Source: Dietzia natronolimnaea
Lineage (GTDB): Bacteria > Actinomycetota > Actinomycetes > Mycobacteriales > Mycobacteriaceae
NCBI RefSeq assembly: GCF_039525805.1
Contig: NZ_BAAAHZ010000006.1
DNA length: 64,000 nt
Strand: one strand, 5' to 3'
Each line of letters starts with the position of its first letter. The stretch's first letter is position 1. A model generated the notes under the pieces. It saw only the letters and a list, made by a program, of their open reading frames with translations. It ran no database searches and was not told the DNA's origin. Both the position numbers and the translations under genes were made by a program. Shown here one piece after another: positions 49,703-58,168 of this stretch.

Positions 49703-50265
49703 ACGCAGTGCTCGTGGTGGTCGTGGTGCTCCTGGCGTGTCTCGCCCTCGTGGTCGGGGTCACCGGCCTGTTGGGACTGCTCGGTCGACTGCCGGGTAAC
49801 GGCGTCCTGGGCGTCCGCACCCCGGAGACCCGCCGCTCCCCCGAGGCCTGGACGCTCGCCAACCGCGCGGCCGGGCCCGCGCTGCTCGGCTCCGGCCTGA
49901 TGCTCCTGCTCGGTGCGCTGGGCGTGGGTCTGATCGGGGGCTGGGTGGGTGGACTCGTCGTCGTCGTCGCCCTTCTGGGTGCGCTCGTCCTGCTCAGCGT
50001 CGCCGGCCTCGCCGGCTCCCGCGCCGCGGCGCTCTGGGAGGCCGCGCAGGAGGAGGACGAGGGCGGCTGCGGCTGTGGCTCCGGGGGCGGATGCGGCGGC
50101 CACTCCGCCGGCGACACCGACACGTCGGACGCACCCGGCGCGGGTACCTGCGGCGACTCCCCCGCCGACCCCGCGGACCCCGCCGCCGACTGCGGCGTGA
50201 CCGGCGGCTGCGGGTCGTGCGCCCTGCAGGGCATGTGCGAATCGGAGAGCGCCACCACCCGGTAG
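49699..50265 (+). CDS. SdpI-family membrane protein with cysteine-rich C-terminus
   Basis: A 188-residue protein. The N-terminal part has three hydrophobic segments and the SdpI-like middle NGVLGVRTPETRRSPEAWTL NRAAG-type region. From about residue 117 the tail carries nine cysteines, in CGCGSGGGCGG, TCGD, DCGVTGGCGSC and MC, spaced like a metal-binding or cluster site. SdpI-type proteins give immunity in Bacillus; here a sensor or metal-handling job is possible. GTG overlaps the marR stop. Confidence 0.78.
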   Translation: MNAVLVVVVVLLACLALVVGVTGLLGLLGRLPGNGVLGVRTPETRRSPEAWTLANRAAGPALLGSGLMLLLGALGVGLIGGWVGGLVVVVALLGALVLLSVAGLAGSRAAALWEAAQEEDEGGCGCGSGGGCGGHSAGDTDTSDAPGAGTCGDSPADPADPAADCGVTGGCGSCALQGMCESESATTR

Positions 50266-50404
50266 GGCAGCGCGGGGAGGCCTGTGTGGGGCCCACGTGG
50301 GGGGCCCGGGTGGGGGCCCGCGTCCCGGCCCGACCGGTGGCCCGCTTCCCGCACGCTGCCTACGGTCAGAGGTCCATCCGACCCATACCGTGAAGGAGCT
50401 CGCC

Positions 50405-50983
50405 ATGGCCCAGAAGTCCACGACAGAGTCCAACAAGGACGTCGTCGACATCCTCACCGCCGACCATCGCGAGATGATCGGGCTGATCGAGATGATCGAG
50501 GAGACCACCGACCCCAAGGAGCGCCGTTCGCTGGCCGACTCCGTGATCGCCGAGGTGACCCGGCACTCGGTGGCCGAGGAGTTGTTCGTCTACCCCGTCT
50601 ACGAGCGCGAGGTCCCGGACGGCGGCGACGAGGTCGAGCACGACAAGGAAGAGCACCAGGAGATCGAAGAGGTGATGAAGGAGCTCGAGGGCCTGGACTC
50701 CGAGAGCGCCGAGTTCATCGCCACCGTGAAGCGCTTCAAGGAACTCCTCGATCACCACGCGGACGACGAGGAGAGCGACCAGTTCCCCAAGTTGCGGGCA
50801 GCCGTCTCCGCCGAGGACCTGATCGACCTGGGCCGGAAGGTCGAGGCGGCCAAGAAGATCGCCCCCACCCGTCCGCACCCCGGATCCCCGCACTCCGAGT
50901 TGTTCCACATGACCCTGGGGCCCGGTGTCGGCATGGTGGACAGGCTCCGCGACGCCCTGAGCGGTCGCTTCAAGAACACCTGA
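50405..50983 (+). CDS. Hemerythrin-like (HHE) domain protein
   Basis: A 192-residue protein of the bacterial hemerythrin/HHE group. The metal ligands would come from DILTADHREMIGLIEMIEE, TRHSVAEELFVYPVYE and HDKEEHQEIEEVMKELE, then LLDHHADDEESDQFPKLR, an arrangement of H...HxxxE and HDxxEH type. Residues 150-192 are a basic tail. It may bind a di-iron centre for oxygen or stress sensing. The upstream gap (50266-50404) is G-rich with GGGGCCC blocks. Confidence 0.87.
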   Translation: MAQKSTTESNKDVVDILTADHREMIGLIEMIEETTDPKERRSLADSVIAEVTRHSVAEELFVYPVYEREVPDGGDEVEHDKEEHQEIEEVMKELEGLDSESAEFIATVKRFKELLDHHADDEESDQFPKLRAAVSAEDLIDLGRKVEAAKKIAPTRPHPGSPHSELFHMTLGPGVGMVDRLRDALSGRFKNT

Positions 50984-51050
50984 CCCGACCGGTCCTGGTC
51001 CGGGCGCGGGCGTCTGCAATCGCGGGCGTCCGTGCGACTGGTCTGTACAG

Positions 51051-51425
51051 CTAGAACAGCACCCGGATCAGGACGGCGGTGAGGCCGCATCCGGCCATCA
51101 CCAGCACCATCGCCACCAGGCCGATGTTGTAGCGGACCTGGGTCTGCTGGACCTCTCCGGCCCGGACGAACCGCCCCACCCGCTGTTCGTGGTGCAGCTG
51201 CACCCTGAGCAGCGCGAGCAGCGGGACCACGACGAGAGTCGCGAAGACCGCCGCCCACACCCACGAGGTCTCGGCGATCAACTTGGCCACCAGGATGATG
51301 TTCACCGTCACCACGGCCCAGGTCCGCGCCCACGACAGGCTGGTGCGCTCGGCCTGGAGTCCGACGTCGGGCGGGACGGCCTCCGGGCGCACGCCGATCC
51401 GCCGCCGCGGGGCGCCTGCGCTCAT
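51051..51425 (-). CDS. DUF202-family membrane protein (second)
   Basis: A 124-residue protein with three hydrophobic segments and the DUF202 pattern QAERTSLSWARTWAVVTVN near residues 28-46. Function unknown. It starts with an ATGA overlap on the stop of the upstream DUF202 gene, so the two probably act as a heteromeric pair. Confidence 0.87.
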   Translation of the reverse strand: MSAGAPRRRIGVRPEAVPPDVGLQAERTSLSWARTWAVVTVNIILVAKLIAETSWVWAAVFATLVVVPLLALLRVQLHHEQRVGRFVRAGEVQQTQVRYNIGLVAMVLVMAGCGLTAVLIRVLF

Positions 51426-51805
51426 GCGATGGTGCCGCCGAGGATCGCGACGACCAGCAGGATCGCACCGGTCGCGATGCCCAGCACCAGGAGGATCGAC
51501 GCCTGCGGGACCGGAAGCGGCCTGTTGTGACGCATGGACGCCTCGATCCGGATCCAGCGTCGGAACGACACGGTGGCCAGCAGCGCCGCCATCACGAGGA
51601 GCACGCAGGCCAGCGGGGTCCGGATGATCTCAGGGATCTCGTCGCCGGCGAAGGCCTCCATCGCCACCGCGCCGGCCATCAGGCCGAGGCTCGTCCGGAT
51701 CCACGCCAGGAACGTGCGCTCGTTGGCGAGCGTGAACCGCGGGTCCGGTTCCTCGCCGTCCCGCAGCGACTTGGGCCGCCACCCCTGTCCGACTCGCTCC
51801 GTCAT
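51422..51805 (-). CDS. DUF202/YidH-family membrane protein (first)
   Basis: A 127-residue YidH-like protein with the family hallmark TLANERTFLAWIRTSLGLMA near residues 25-44 and three membrane segments. The function of YidH/DUF202 is not established. It heads a two-gene unit with the next DUF202 protein, a common arrangement. No link to the divergent BASS transporter is evident beyond the shared upstream region. Confidence 0.9.
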   Translation of the reverse strand: MTERVGQGWRPKSLRDGEEPDPRFTLANERTFLAWIRTSLGLMAGAVAMEAFAGDEIPEIIRTPLACVLLVMAALLATVSFRRWIRIEASMRHNRPLPVPQASILLVLGIATGAILLVVAILGGTIA

Positions 51806-51877
51806 CCCCCGAGCCTATCGGCCGCCCCTGCGGGCCTCGTGCGGACCGCCCGCGGACCGGGGTGATGAAATGGGTCG

Positions 51878-52861
51878 ATGAGCTTTCTGCGTCGCCTCCG
51901 GATCGAGCCGTTCATCCTCGCGATCCTGGCCGCCGTCGTGGTGGCGGCGGTGCTGCCGGCGACCGGAGGCGCGGCGACGGCGCTCGGGTGGGTCACCACC
52001 GTGGGGATCGCCGTGCTGTTCTTCCTCTACGGCGCGCGGTTGGAACCCCGGGAGCTGCTGGCCGGTGTGAAGCACTGGCGGTTGCACTCGGTGGTGCTGG
52101 CGGCGACGTTCCTGCTGTTCCCGGCCCTGGGGCTCCTGGGCAGGTGGGCGCTCACGCCGGTACTCGGTGAGCCGCTGGCCGCCGGTTTCCTCTTCCTGAC
52201 GCTCGTACCGTCCACCGTGCAGTCCTCGATCACCTTCGTGGCGATCGCCCGCGGGCACGTGAGCGCCGCCGTGGTCTCCGCGTCCGTGTCCAATCTGCTC
52301 GGGGTGGTCATCACTCCCCTGTTGGTCTTCGCGCTCATGACCAGGGACGGATCGGTGGTCATCACGTGGGACTCGGTCGGGAAGATCGCCCTGCAACTGC
52401 TCCTGCCGTTCGTCCTGGGCCAGCTGCTGAGGCGGTGGGTCCTGCCGGTCACCACGAGGATCAAGCGCCTCGCGCTGTTCGACAAGTCGGTGATCGTCCT
52501 GATCGTCTACGCGGCGTTCTCCGACGGGGTCGCCGACGGCATCTGGTCGAGGGTGGGGCCGGCCCAGCTCGCGTGGCTGATCGCCGCGTGCTGCGTCCTG
52601 CTCGCGGTGGTGCTGGGTCTGACCGCGCTGCTCTCCCGCGCGCTCGGGTTCGCCGACCGCGACAAGAGGGTCGTGCAGTTCTGCGGGTCCAAGAAGTCCC
52701 TGGCCACGGGGCTGCCCATGGCCGCGGTGCTGTTCGTCGGCCAACCCGTCGGACTCCTGGTGCTCCCCCTGATGCTGTTCCACCAGATCCAGCTGATCGT
52801 GTGCGCGTGGCTGGCGGGCCACTACGGCCGTGCGGAGGGAACCGAGGCGCCCGCGGAGTGA
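51878..52861 (+). CDS. Bile acid:sodium symporter (BASS) family transporter
   Basis: A 327-residue, ten-helix transporter of the BASS/SLC10A7-like group (YfeH type). Typical segments are VGIAVLFFLYGARLEPRELL, LVPSTVQSSITFVAIARGHV (the crossover helix region) and VQFCGSKKSLATGLPMAAVL. It may take up organic anions with sodium; in this lipid-rich context a steroid-like acid is possible but not shown. The start ATG at 51878 sits 72 bp from the divergent DUF202 gene. Confidence 0.88.
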   Translation: MSFLRRLRIEPFILAILAAVVVAAVLPATGGAATALGWVTTVGIAVLFFLYGARLEPRELLAGVKHWRLHSVVLAATFLLFPALGLLGRWALTPVLGEPLAAGFLFLTLVPSTVQSSITFVAIARGHVSAAVVSASVSNLLGVVITPLLVFALMTRDGSVVITWDSVGKIALQLLLPFVLGQLLRRWVLPVTTRIKRLALFDKSVIVLIVYAAFSDGVADGIWSRVGPAQLAWLIAACCVLLAVVLGLTALLSRALGFADRDKRVVQFCGSKKSLATGLPMAAVLFVGQPVGLLVLPLMLFHQIQLIVCAWLAGHYGRAEGTEAPAE

Positions 52862-52877
52862 GGCGGGCACGACCCCG

Positions 52878-53729
52878 CTAGGAGCGGTTCTGGTCCAGGA
52901 ACCCGAGCACCGCCGCCGACACCTCCGCGGGGCGTTCCTCCGGCGCGAAGTGACCACAGTCGTCGATCACCTGGAGGGCACTGCCCGGGATCGCCCCGTG
53001 CAGCCGGTGGGCGTGATCGATGACCTGCCAGGTGTCGTCCGCACCCCAGATCAGTTGGACCGGGACCTGACCCAGTGTGTGCAGCCTGTCGCTGATCTCC
53101 ATGGTGTGCACGGGGTCGTAGTGCGCGACCTGGTGCTGGAACAGACTCGGTTGACCGATCGGTCCGCTGATGAAGTCCACGTACACGTCCAGCGCCTCCG
53201 GGTCGAAGCCCGTGGGGTCGCTGTGCGTGGACAGCAGCCACTCGCGGAAGTGCTCGCGGTGCTCGTCGTCGGGCATCTTCGCCAACACCTCCAGCCCGTC
53301 TGCCATCTGCTGCCGGGTCCGCTCGGAGGGGTAGGTGTCAAAGCTCACCACGTCGATCAGTGTGAGCGTGCGCAGGCGCTCGATCGAGCGCACCCCGAAT
53401 CGCTGGGCGACGCCGCCGCCGATGTCGTGGGCGACAAGGTGGAACGAGTCCAGTCCCCACAGGTCGAGCAGCCCGTCCAGGACCGCGACGTTGCCGGTGA
53501 TCGACGTGTCCACGGCCGGGTCCCACGGTCGCTCCGACAGGCCGTACCCCAGCAGGTCGAACACGTGCACGCGGTACCCGGCGTCGACGAGCCGGGGCAC
53601 GACGTTCCGCCAGATATATGACGACGACGGGGTGCCGTGCACCAGCACCACAGGCTCCCCGGCCCCGTGGACGCCGTAGGCGACGCGGTGGCCGCCGAGG
53701 ACGGCATGGCTGTCGACGACGTGCGCCAT
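52878..53729 (-). CDS. Alpha/beta hydrolase with Asp nucleophile (dehalogenase/epoxide-hydrolase-like)
   Basis: A 283-residue alpha/beta-hydrolase. The nucleophile elbow reads VAHDIGGG, so the nucleophile would be Asp102 rather than Ser, as in haloalkane/haloacetate dehalogenases and epoxide hydrolases. HGTPSSSYIWRNVVP is the oxyanion region, with the Trp next to it that binds halide in dehalogenases. The acid is likely in GADDTWQVI and the base in DCGHFAPEE. GGAGGT five bases before ATG 53729 sets the start. Substrate not known. Confidence 0.83.
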   Translation of the reverse strand: MAHVVDSHAVLGGHRVAYGVHGAGEPVVLVHGTPSSSYIWRNVVPRLVDAGYRVHVFDLLGYGLSERPWDPAVDTSITGNVAVLDGLLDLWGLDSFHLVAHDIGGGVAQRFGVRSIERLRTLTLIDVVSFDTYPSERTRQQMADGLEVLAKMPDDEHREHFREWLLSTHSDPTGFDPEALDVYVDFISGPIGQPSLFQHQVAHYDPVHTMEISDRLHTLGQVPVQLIWGADDTWQVIDHAHRLHGAIPGSALQVIDDCGHFAPEERPAEVSAAVLGFLDQNRS

Positions 53730-53784
53730 ATCGGACCTCCGATGCTGGTGTTCCCCGGTCACGGTAGGCGTTCCGGCCTCAGGC

Positions 53785-54486
53785 TCAGCCCGCGAAGTCC
53801 GCGACGAGCCGCTCGGCCAGTTCCGCGGAGGACTGCGGGTTCTGGCCGGTGTAGACGCCCCGGTCCACCACGACGTACGAGCCCCACGGCTCGGCGGCCG
53901 AGGAGTAGTCCGCGCCGAGCTCGACGAGCTTGTCCTCGAGGAGCCAGGGGGCGTTGGCCGCCAGTCCCACCTGCTCCTCCTCGACGTTGGAGAAACCGGT
54001 CATCCGGTAGCCGGCGAACGGCGAGGAGGCCGGGTCCTCGGACGCGGCGAGCACGGCGGCGGGGGCGTGGCAGAGCAGGGCCACGGGCGAGCCGGCGCTC
54101 ACGCGCTCGGTCAGGATCGCCCCGGACGTCTGGTCGCGGGCCAGGTCCTCGAGCGGGCCGTGGCCGCCGGGGTAGAAGACCAGGTCGTACTCCGAGTGGT
54201 CCACGGACGCCAGGTCGACGGGCGAGTTCAGAACGGGGGCGAGCTGGTCGAGCGAGGCCTTGACCTTCTCAAGGGTCTGCGGATCGCCCGCCCCCTCGCC
54301 GAGGCTGGCCTGGTCGACCGTGGGCGCGCGGCCCCCGGGAGTGGCCACGGTGACGTTCCACCCGGCCCCGGTGAAGACCTCGTAGGGCGTGACGAACTCC
54401 TCGGCCCAGAACCCGGTGGGGTGCGCGGAGCCGTCCTTGAGGGTCCAGTGGTCGGCGGCGGACAGGATCATGAGGACGCTGGTCAT
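53785..54486 (-). CDS. DJ-1/PfpI-family protein (Hsp31-like)
   Basis: A 233-residue DJ-1/PfpI fold protein. The catalytic cysteine is in VALLCHAPAAVL (about residue 137) with VFYPGGHGPLEDL before it carrying the paired acidic/His region, and HPTGFWAEEFVTPYEVF near the N-terminus is typical of the Hsp31-like subgroup. These proteins act as glyoxalase III, deglycase or chaperone. It is a single gene; the next region upstream is non-coding. Confidence 0.9.
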   Translation of the reverse strand: MTSVLMILSAADHWTLKDGSAHPTGFWAEEFVTPYEVFTGAGWNVTVATPGGRAPTVDQASLGEGAGDPQTLEKVKASLDQLAPVLNSPVDLASVDHSEYDLVFYPGGHGPLEDLARDQTSGAILTERVSAGSPVALLCHAPAAVLAASEDPASSPFAGYRMTGFSNVEEEQVGLAANAPWLLEDKLVELGADYSSAAEPWGSYVVVDRGVYTGQNPQSSAELAERLVADFAG

Positions 54487-54813
54487 GGCCGCGACCCTAC
54501 GGAGGTCACGCTGAACCGCAACTGAACGCGTCCGGGGTGTTTCGGGTCACAGACGACGCGGGGTAAGCGAATGCTCTCCGGGTTCCCGAGCCCGTGATCC
54601 TCAGACGGCCCCCCGCCCTACCAGCAGCGCTTCGAATGACACCCATGTTGACGATGTATCAGCAGGTCAACGCGCCGGAACAGCGTTCCCATTCTTAGTC
54701 GACGAAGCAATTGCAGGCCGCGGAAGCCGCGCCTTAACGTTCTCGCCGCACGAGCTGAGTGGCTCGTGAGTGAACGAGGACGGCGTTCGGTTCGGATGAC
54801 CGGGAGGGCGGGG
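54487..54813. other. 327-bp region of lower GC before a secreted gene pair
   Basis: No gene is supported here. It holds an inverted repeat GTTGAC/GTCAAC (54647-54652, 54666-54671) and several AT-richer stretches such as CATTCTTAGTCG and AAGCAATTGC, unlike most of the window. A promoter for the proline-rich gene is likely but I cannot place a convincing pair of hexamers. Confidence 0.4.
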
Positions 54814-55347
54814 ATGAACGGCGATACGTCGGGGAGAGCGACGGGTCCGATGAGGGCATCGCTCGCGCTCGCCGGACTGGCGGTTCTCGGCGCCACCGCG
54901 GGGGCCGCTGCCGCGGTTCTCACGGCCGGGCAGGCCGGAGGGGTGGATGGAGTGTCGACCGGGGCTCCGGTCGCCCAGGCCGGGTTGACCACCACGGCCA
55001 CCCCGGTCCGGTCCTCGACGACGACTCCGCCGCCGCCGCCGCCCAGCCCTGCCACGTCGACCGCCTCGGTCACGCGGGAGCCGCCGGCATCGTCCATCTC
55101 CGAGGAGCCCGCGGTTCGACCTGTCCCGGCTGAGGCCGCCGCACCTGTTCGCATGGCACCGGCACCGGCGCCGGTCAGGCAGGCCTACCCTCCGGCTCCG
55201 GTACCCGGTCGCGCCCCTGCACCCGCTCCCGCGCCACCACCCGAACCTGCTCCTCCACCAGCGCATGCACCGCCGGCCATCACCATCCCGTTGATCCCGG
55301 TGCAGCCTCCACCAGTCGTTCAGCCGAAGCACGTGACCATCGGCTGA
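54814..55347 (+). CDS. Secreted or anchored proline-rich protein
   Basis: A 177-residue protein. A hydrophobic segment SLALAGLAVLGATAGAAAAV near the N-terminus acts as signal or anchor. The rest is Pro/Ala/Thr-rich with TTPPPPPPSP and APAPAPPPEPAPPPA runs, no cysteines and a short end VVQPKHVTIG. GGGAGGGCGGGG precedes ATG 54814; earlier in-frame starts exist (54766 GTG, 54796 ATG). I do not recognise a family. The pairing with a small hydrophobic secreted-type protein 30 bp downstream suggests a cell-surface role. Confidence 0.7.
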   Translation: MNGDTSGRATGPMRASLALAGLAVLGATAGAAAAVLTAGQAGGVDGVSTGAPVAQAGLTTTATPVRSSTTTPPPPPPSPATSTASVTREPPASSISEEPAVRPVPAEAAAPVRMAPAPAPVRQAYPPAPVPGRAPAPAPAPPPEPAPPPAHAPPAITIPLIPVQPPPVVQPKHVTIG

Positions 55348-55377
55348 CGTTCCAGAGAATCGACGAAAGGACCCACC

Positions 55378-55665
55378 ATGGACCCCATCACCTTTCTCAT
55401 CGGCCTGGGCGCGGTGATCCTGCCGTACCTCGGTCCCGCCGCGGCTCTCGGCATCTCTCCGCTCGCCGCCGGTATCGGCGCCGCCGGACTCGGTACCGGC
55501 AGCGCAGTCTCCGCTCTCGGACTCGGTGGAGCCGTCGCGGCGAATCCGTTCACCGGCGCGGGTCTGCAGAGTGCGAGTGCGGATGGCTTCAACAACGGCG
55601 CTGCCGCTGTTGCGGGGGCTGTCAACGGGCTGAACATTCCGGGAGTGCACCTCACCGTCAATTGA
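55378..55665 (+). CDS. Small hydrophobic Gly/Ala-rich protein
   Basis: A 95-residue protein, Gly/Ala-rich throughout: MDPITFLIGLGAVILPYLGP, then GIGAAGLGTGSAVSALGLGG and a C-terminal VNGLNIPGVHLTVN. It has no charged residues over long stretches and no cysteine. AAAGGA precedes the ATG. It may be a surface or membrane-inserting peptide. Its codon use is less extreme at third positions than its neighbours. Family unknown. Confidence 0.7.
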   Translation: MDPITFLIGLGAVILPYLGPAAALGISPLAAGIGAAGLGTGSAVSALGLGGAVAANPFTGAGLQSASADGFNNGAAAVAGAVNGLNIPGVHLTVN

Positions 55666-55742
55666 CGCCCGGCGTCCACCGCGCCCTGCTACGCCCCGAC
55701 TCCGGTTGGGTCGCGGCAGGGCTACGGTGCTTGAATAGCGCG

Positions 55743-56288
55743 ATGACCAGCGTGACCTACCTGCAGCAGACCGACGCGTCCTGGCTGCGCCCGGCTCGCC
55801 GCGCCGACCTGACGATCTCCCGGGTCTTCCCGGCCGAGCCCGCCTTCAACTCGCAGATGTACCGCGAGATCGGCGCCGACTGGAAGTGGACCGACCGACT
55901 CGACTGGTCGGACGGACGCTGGGCCTCGTACTGCGCGGACCCCTGCGTCACCACCTTCCGGGCGACCCGGGGCGGCGAGGTCGCCGGGTTCGCCGAGTTG
56001 CGCATGAGCCCGTGCGGGGACGAGCCGGGCTCGGGCCACGGGGACCCGGCCGACGGGGTCGATGTGGAGATCGTCTATTTCGGCCTGCTCCCCCACTTCG
56101 CCGGCCTGGGACTCGGCGGATGGTTCCTCTCCGAGACCGTCCGGATCGCCTGGCAGGTCCCGGGGTGCCGCAGGGTCTGGCTGCACACGTGCGGGGACGA
56201 CTCCCCGGCCGCGATCCCGAACTACCTGTCCCGCGGGTTCGTCGAGTACGCCCGGGAGGACACCGGCTGCGCGGCCTGCACGGCCTGA
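55743..56288 (+). CDS. GNAT-family N-acetyltransferase
   Basis: A 181-residue GNAT-fold protein. The acetyl-CoA-binding region is the LLPHFAGLGLGGWFLSETV stretch (Q/RxxGxG/A-like: FAGLGLGG), and the end DDSPAAIPNYLSRGFVEYAR matches the family's final strand and helix. ATG 55743 was chosen over an earlier frame start at 55662, which overlaps the previous gene and lacks a site. Substrate unknown. Its end is two bases from the convergent marR stop. Confidence 0.83.
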   Translation: MTSVTYLQQTDASWLRPARRADLTISRVFPAEPAFNSQMYREIGADWKWTDRLDWSDGRWASYCADPCVTTFRATRGGEVAGFAELRMSPCGDEPGSGHGDPADGVDVEIVYFGLLPHFAGLGLGGWFLSETVRIAWQVPGCRRVWLHTCGDDSPAAIPNYLSRGFVEYAREDTGCAACTA

Positions 56289-56289
56289 C

Positions 56290-56742
56290 TCACTGCTGGG
56301 TCAGCCGGCTCAGTGACCGTCCACCCATTCGCGAGACCAGTTTCTCCGAGACGGCACCGAATGCCTGCAGCTCGTCGTCGTCGAGCCCGTCGAACAGCCA
56401 CTCCGCCAGCGCGACACGCGCCGACACGACCTCCTCGACGATCCGACGCGACTCGTCGGTGAGGTTGACCAGACGGACCCGCCGGTCGTCCGGCGGCATG
56501 GTCCGGACCACGTGTCCGCTGGCGACCAGCCCGTCGACGAGGGCGGTGACCTGGCGCGGCGAGCAGTCCAGGAAGGTCGCCAGCTCCACCTGCTTGCACT
56601 CGCCCTCGAGCCCCAGGACGAACAGCAACTCCAGTCGCGGCACCGTGAGGCCGTAGTTCGCCGCAGCGCGCTCGATCGAACCCGACATCTCCTCGGCCAG
56701 CATCAACGCGCGATCGAGAATCTCACTCCCAGACAGTGCCAC
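56290..56742 (-). CDS. MarR-family regulator of the P450 gene
   Basis: A 150-residue winged-helix regulator with LTVPRLELLFVLGLEGECKQ, recognition region FLDCSPRQVTALVDGLVASG and wing MPPDDRRVRLVNLTDESR. The start is uncertain: GTG 56742 leaves the palindrome upstream, while GTG 56766 or 56775 would read through it. It is divergent from the CYP125-like gene, which is the likely target. Ligand may be the P450 substrate or product. Confidence 0.87.
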   Translation of the reverse strand: MALSGSEILDRALMLAEEMSGSIERAAANYGLTVPRLELLFVLGLEGECKQVELATFLDCSPRQVTALVDGLVASGHVVRTMPPDDRRVRLVNLTDESRRIVEEVVSARVALAEWLFDGLDDDELQAFGAVSEKLVSRMGGRSLSRLTQQ

Positions 56743-56748
56743 GCGTAT

Positions 56749-56762
56749 ATAGTTACCACTAT
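56749..56762. promoter_or_regulatory. MarR operator candidate between marR and the P450 gene
   Basis: ATAGTTACCACTAT is a perfect palindrome with 5-bp arms (ATAGT/ACTAT) and a 4-bp centre. It lies in the 71-bp gap between the two divergent starts. This fits control of both genes by the MarR protein. Confidence 0.6.
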
Positions 56763-56813
56763 TCACCTTTCCCACACCTGCCGACCGGCGGTGGACGAGG
56801 CGCAGGAGACATC

Positions 56814-58058
56814 GTGAACGTGACCATCCCAGCAGGATTCGACTTCACCGACCCGGACCTGTTCGAGAAACGACTCCCGCACGAGGAGTGGCGCCAGTTG
56901 CGGCAGACCGAACCGATCCACCGCGTCGACAAGCGTCCCGGGTCGGACGGCTTCGACGACGACCACTACTGGCTCGTCACCAGGCACGCCGACGTCAAGG
57001 AGATCTCGCGCCTCACCGGCGAACTGTTCTCCGCGGGGGAGAACACGATGATCCCGCGGTTCTCCGAGGGAACCGACCGCTCGATCATCGAGGCGCAGCG
57101 GTCGATGCTGGTCAACGAGGACGGTGAGATCCACAAGAAACACCGCCGGATCATCTCCCGCGGCTTCACCCCACGCGGCGTGGCCGGCATGCGCGAGGAA
57201 CTCGCCGACCGCGCGCGCAAGATCGTCACCGCCGCCGCGGAGTCGAACGCCGACGACTTCGTCACCGCGATCGCCTCCGAGCTCCCGCTCCAGGCGATCG
57301 CGGACCTGCTCGGCGTGCCGCAGGAGGACCGCCACAAGATCTTCGAGTGGTCCAACATCATGACCAGCTACGACGCCGGGGGCGACCCCGACGCTCCCGC
57401 CATCGCGTCAATGGAACTCATCGGGTACGCGAACACCATGGCCGAGGACCGTGCCGCCAACCCGCGGGACGACATCGTGACCAAGCTCGTCCAGGCCGAC
57501 GTCGACGGAGAGCACCTGTCGCCCGAGGAGTTCGGCTGGTTCGTCACCCTGCTGTCCGTCGCCGGCAACGAGACCACCCGCAACGCCACCACCCACGGCA
57601 TGGTGGCCATGCTGGAGAACCCCGACCAGTGGGAGTTGTTCAAGCGCGAGCGCCCGGAGACCGCCTACGACGAGATCCTCCGGTGGGCCTCACCGATCAC
57701 CCAGTTCCAGCGGACCGCCATGGAGGACGTCGAGATCGGGGGCGTGTCCATGGCCAAGGGGGATCGCGTGCTGATCTGCTACGGATCGGCGAACTTCGAC
57801 GAGGACGTCTTCGAGGACCCGTTCACGTTCAACATCCTCCGCGACCCGAACCCCCACGTGACCTTCGGTGGGCAGGGTCCCCATTACTGCCTCGGCGCCA
57901 ATCTGGCGAAGATGCAGCTCGAGATCATCTTCAACGCCGTCGCCGACTATTTCCCCGACCTCACCGCGCTGGGCGAACCCACGCGGCTGCGGTCCGGCTG
58001 GCTCAACGGCCTCACCGAGTGGAAGGTCGACCTGGGCACCTGTCCCGTGGCCCACTGA
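56814..58058 (+). CDS. Cytochrome P450, CYP125-like (steroid side-chain hydroxylase candidate)
   Basis: A 414-residue P450. The start IPAGFDFTDPDLFEKRLPHE, the middle FGWFVTLLSVAGNETTRNAT (I helix) and the end RLRSGWLNGLTEWKVDL closely resemble CYP125, which oxidises the C26 of cholesterol and cholestenone. ExxR is EILR near 287 and the heme motif FGGQGPHYCLGANLAK has Cys near 359. GTG 56814 follows AGGAG. It needs ferredoxin and reductase from elsewhere. No KstR site is seen; the divergent MarR is the likely regulator. CYP142 or another sterol P450 is an alternative. Confidence 0.87.
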   Translation: MNVTIPAGFDFTDPDLFEKRLPHEEWRQLRQTEPIHRVDKRPGSDGFDDDHYWLVTRHADVKEISRLTGELFSAGENTMIPRFSEGTDRSIIEAQRSMLVNEDGEIHKKHRRIISRGFTPRGVAGMREELADRARKIVTAAAESNADDFVTAIASELPLQAIADLLGVPQEDRHKIFEWSNIMTSYDAGGDPDAPAIASMELIGYANTMAEDRAANPRDDIVTKLVQADVDGEHLSPEEFGWFVTLLSVAGNETTRNATTHGMVAMLENPDQWELFKRERPETAYDEILRWASPITQFQRTAMEDVEIGGVSMAKGDRVLICYGSANFDEDVFEDPFTFNILRDPNPHVTFGGQGPHYCLGANLAKMQLEIIFNAVADYFPDLTALGEPTRLRSGWLNGLTEWKVDLGTCPVAH

Positions 58059-58168
58059 GCTTCTGGAATCGGCCGGGCCGCTGTGGTTCCGCGGAGCCGC
58101 TCCTCCCGGTGAACTCTCGCCTGCCCCCTGCCCGTGCGGCAGTGCATCGGGGGACGCGCGTGCCGGTC

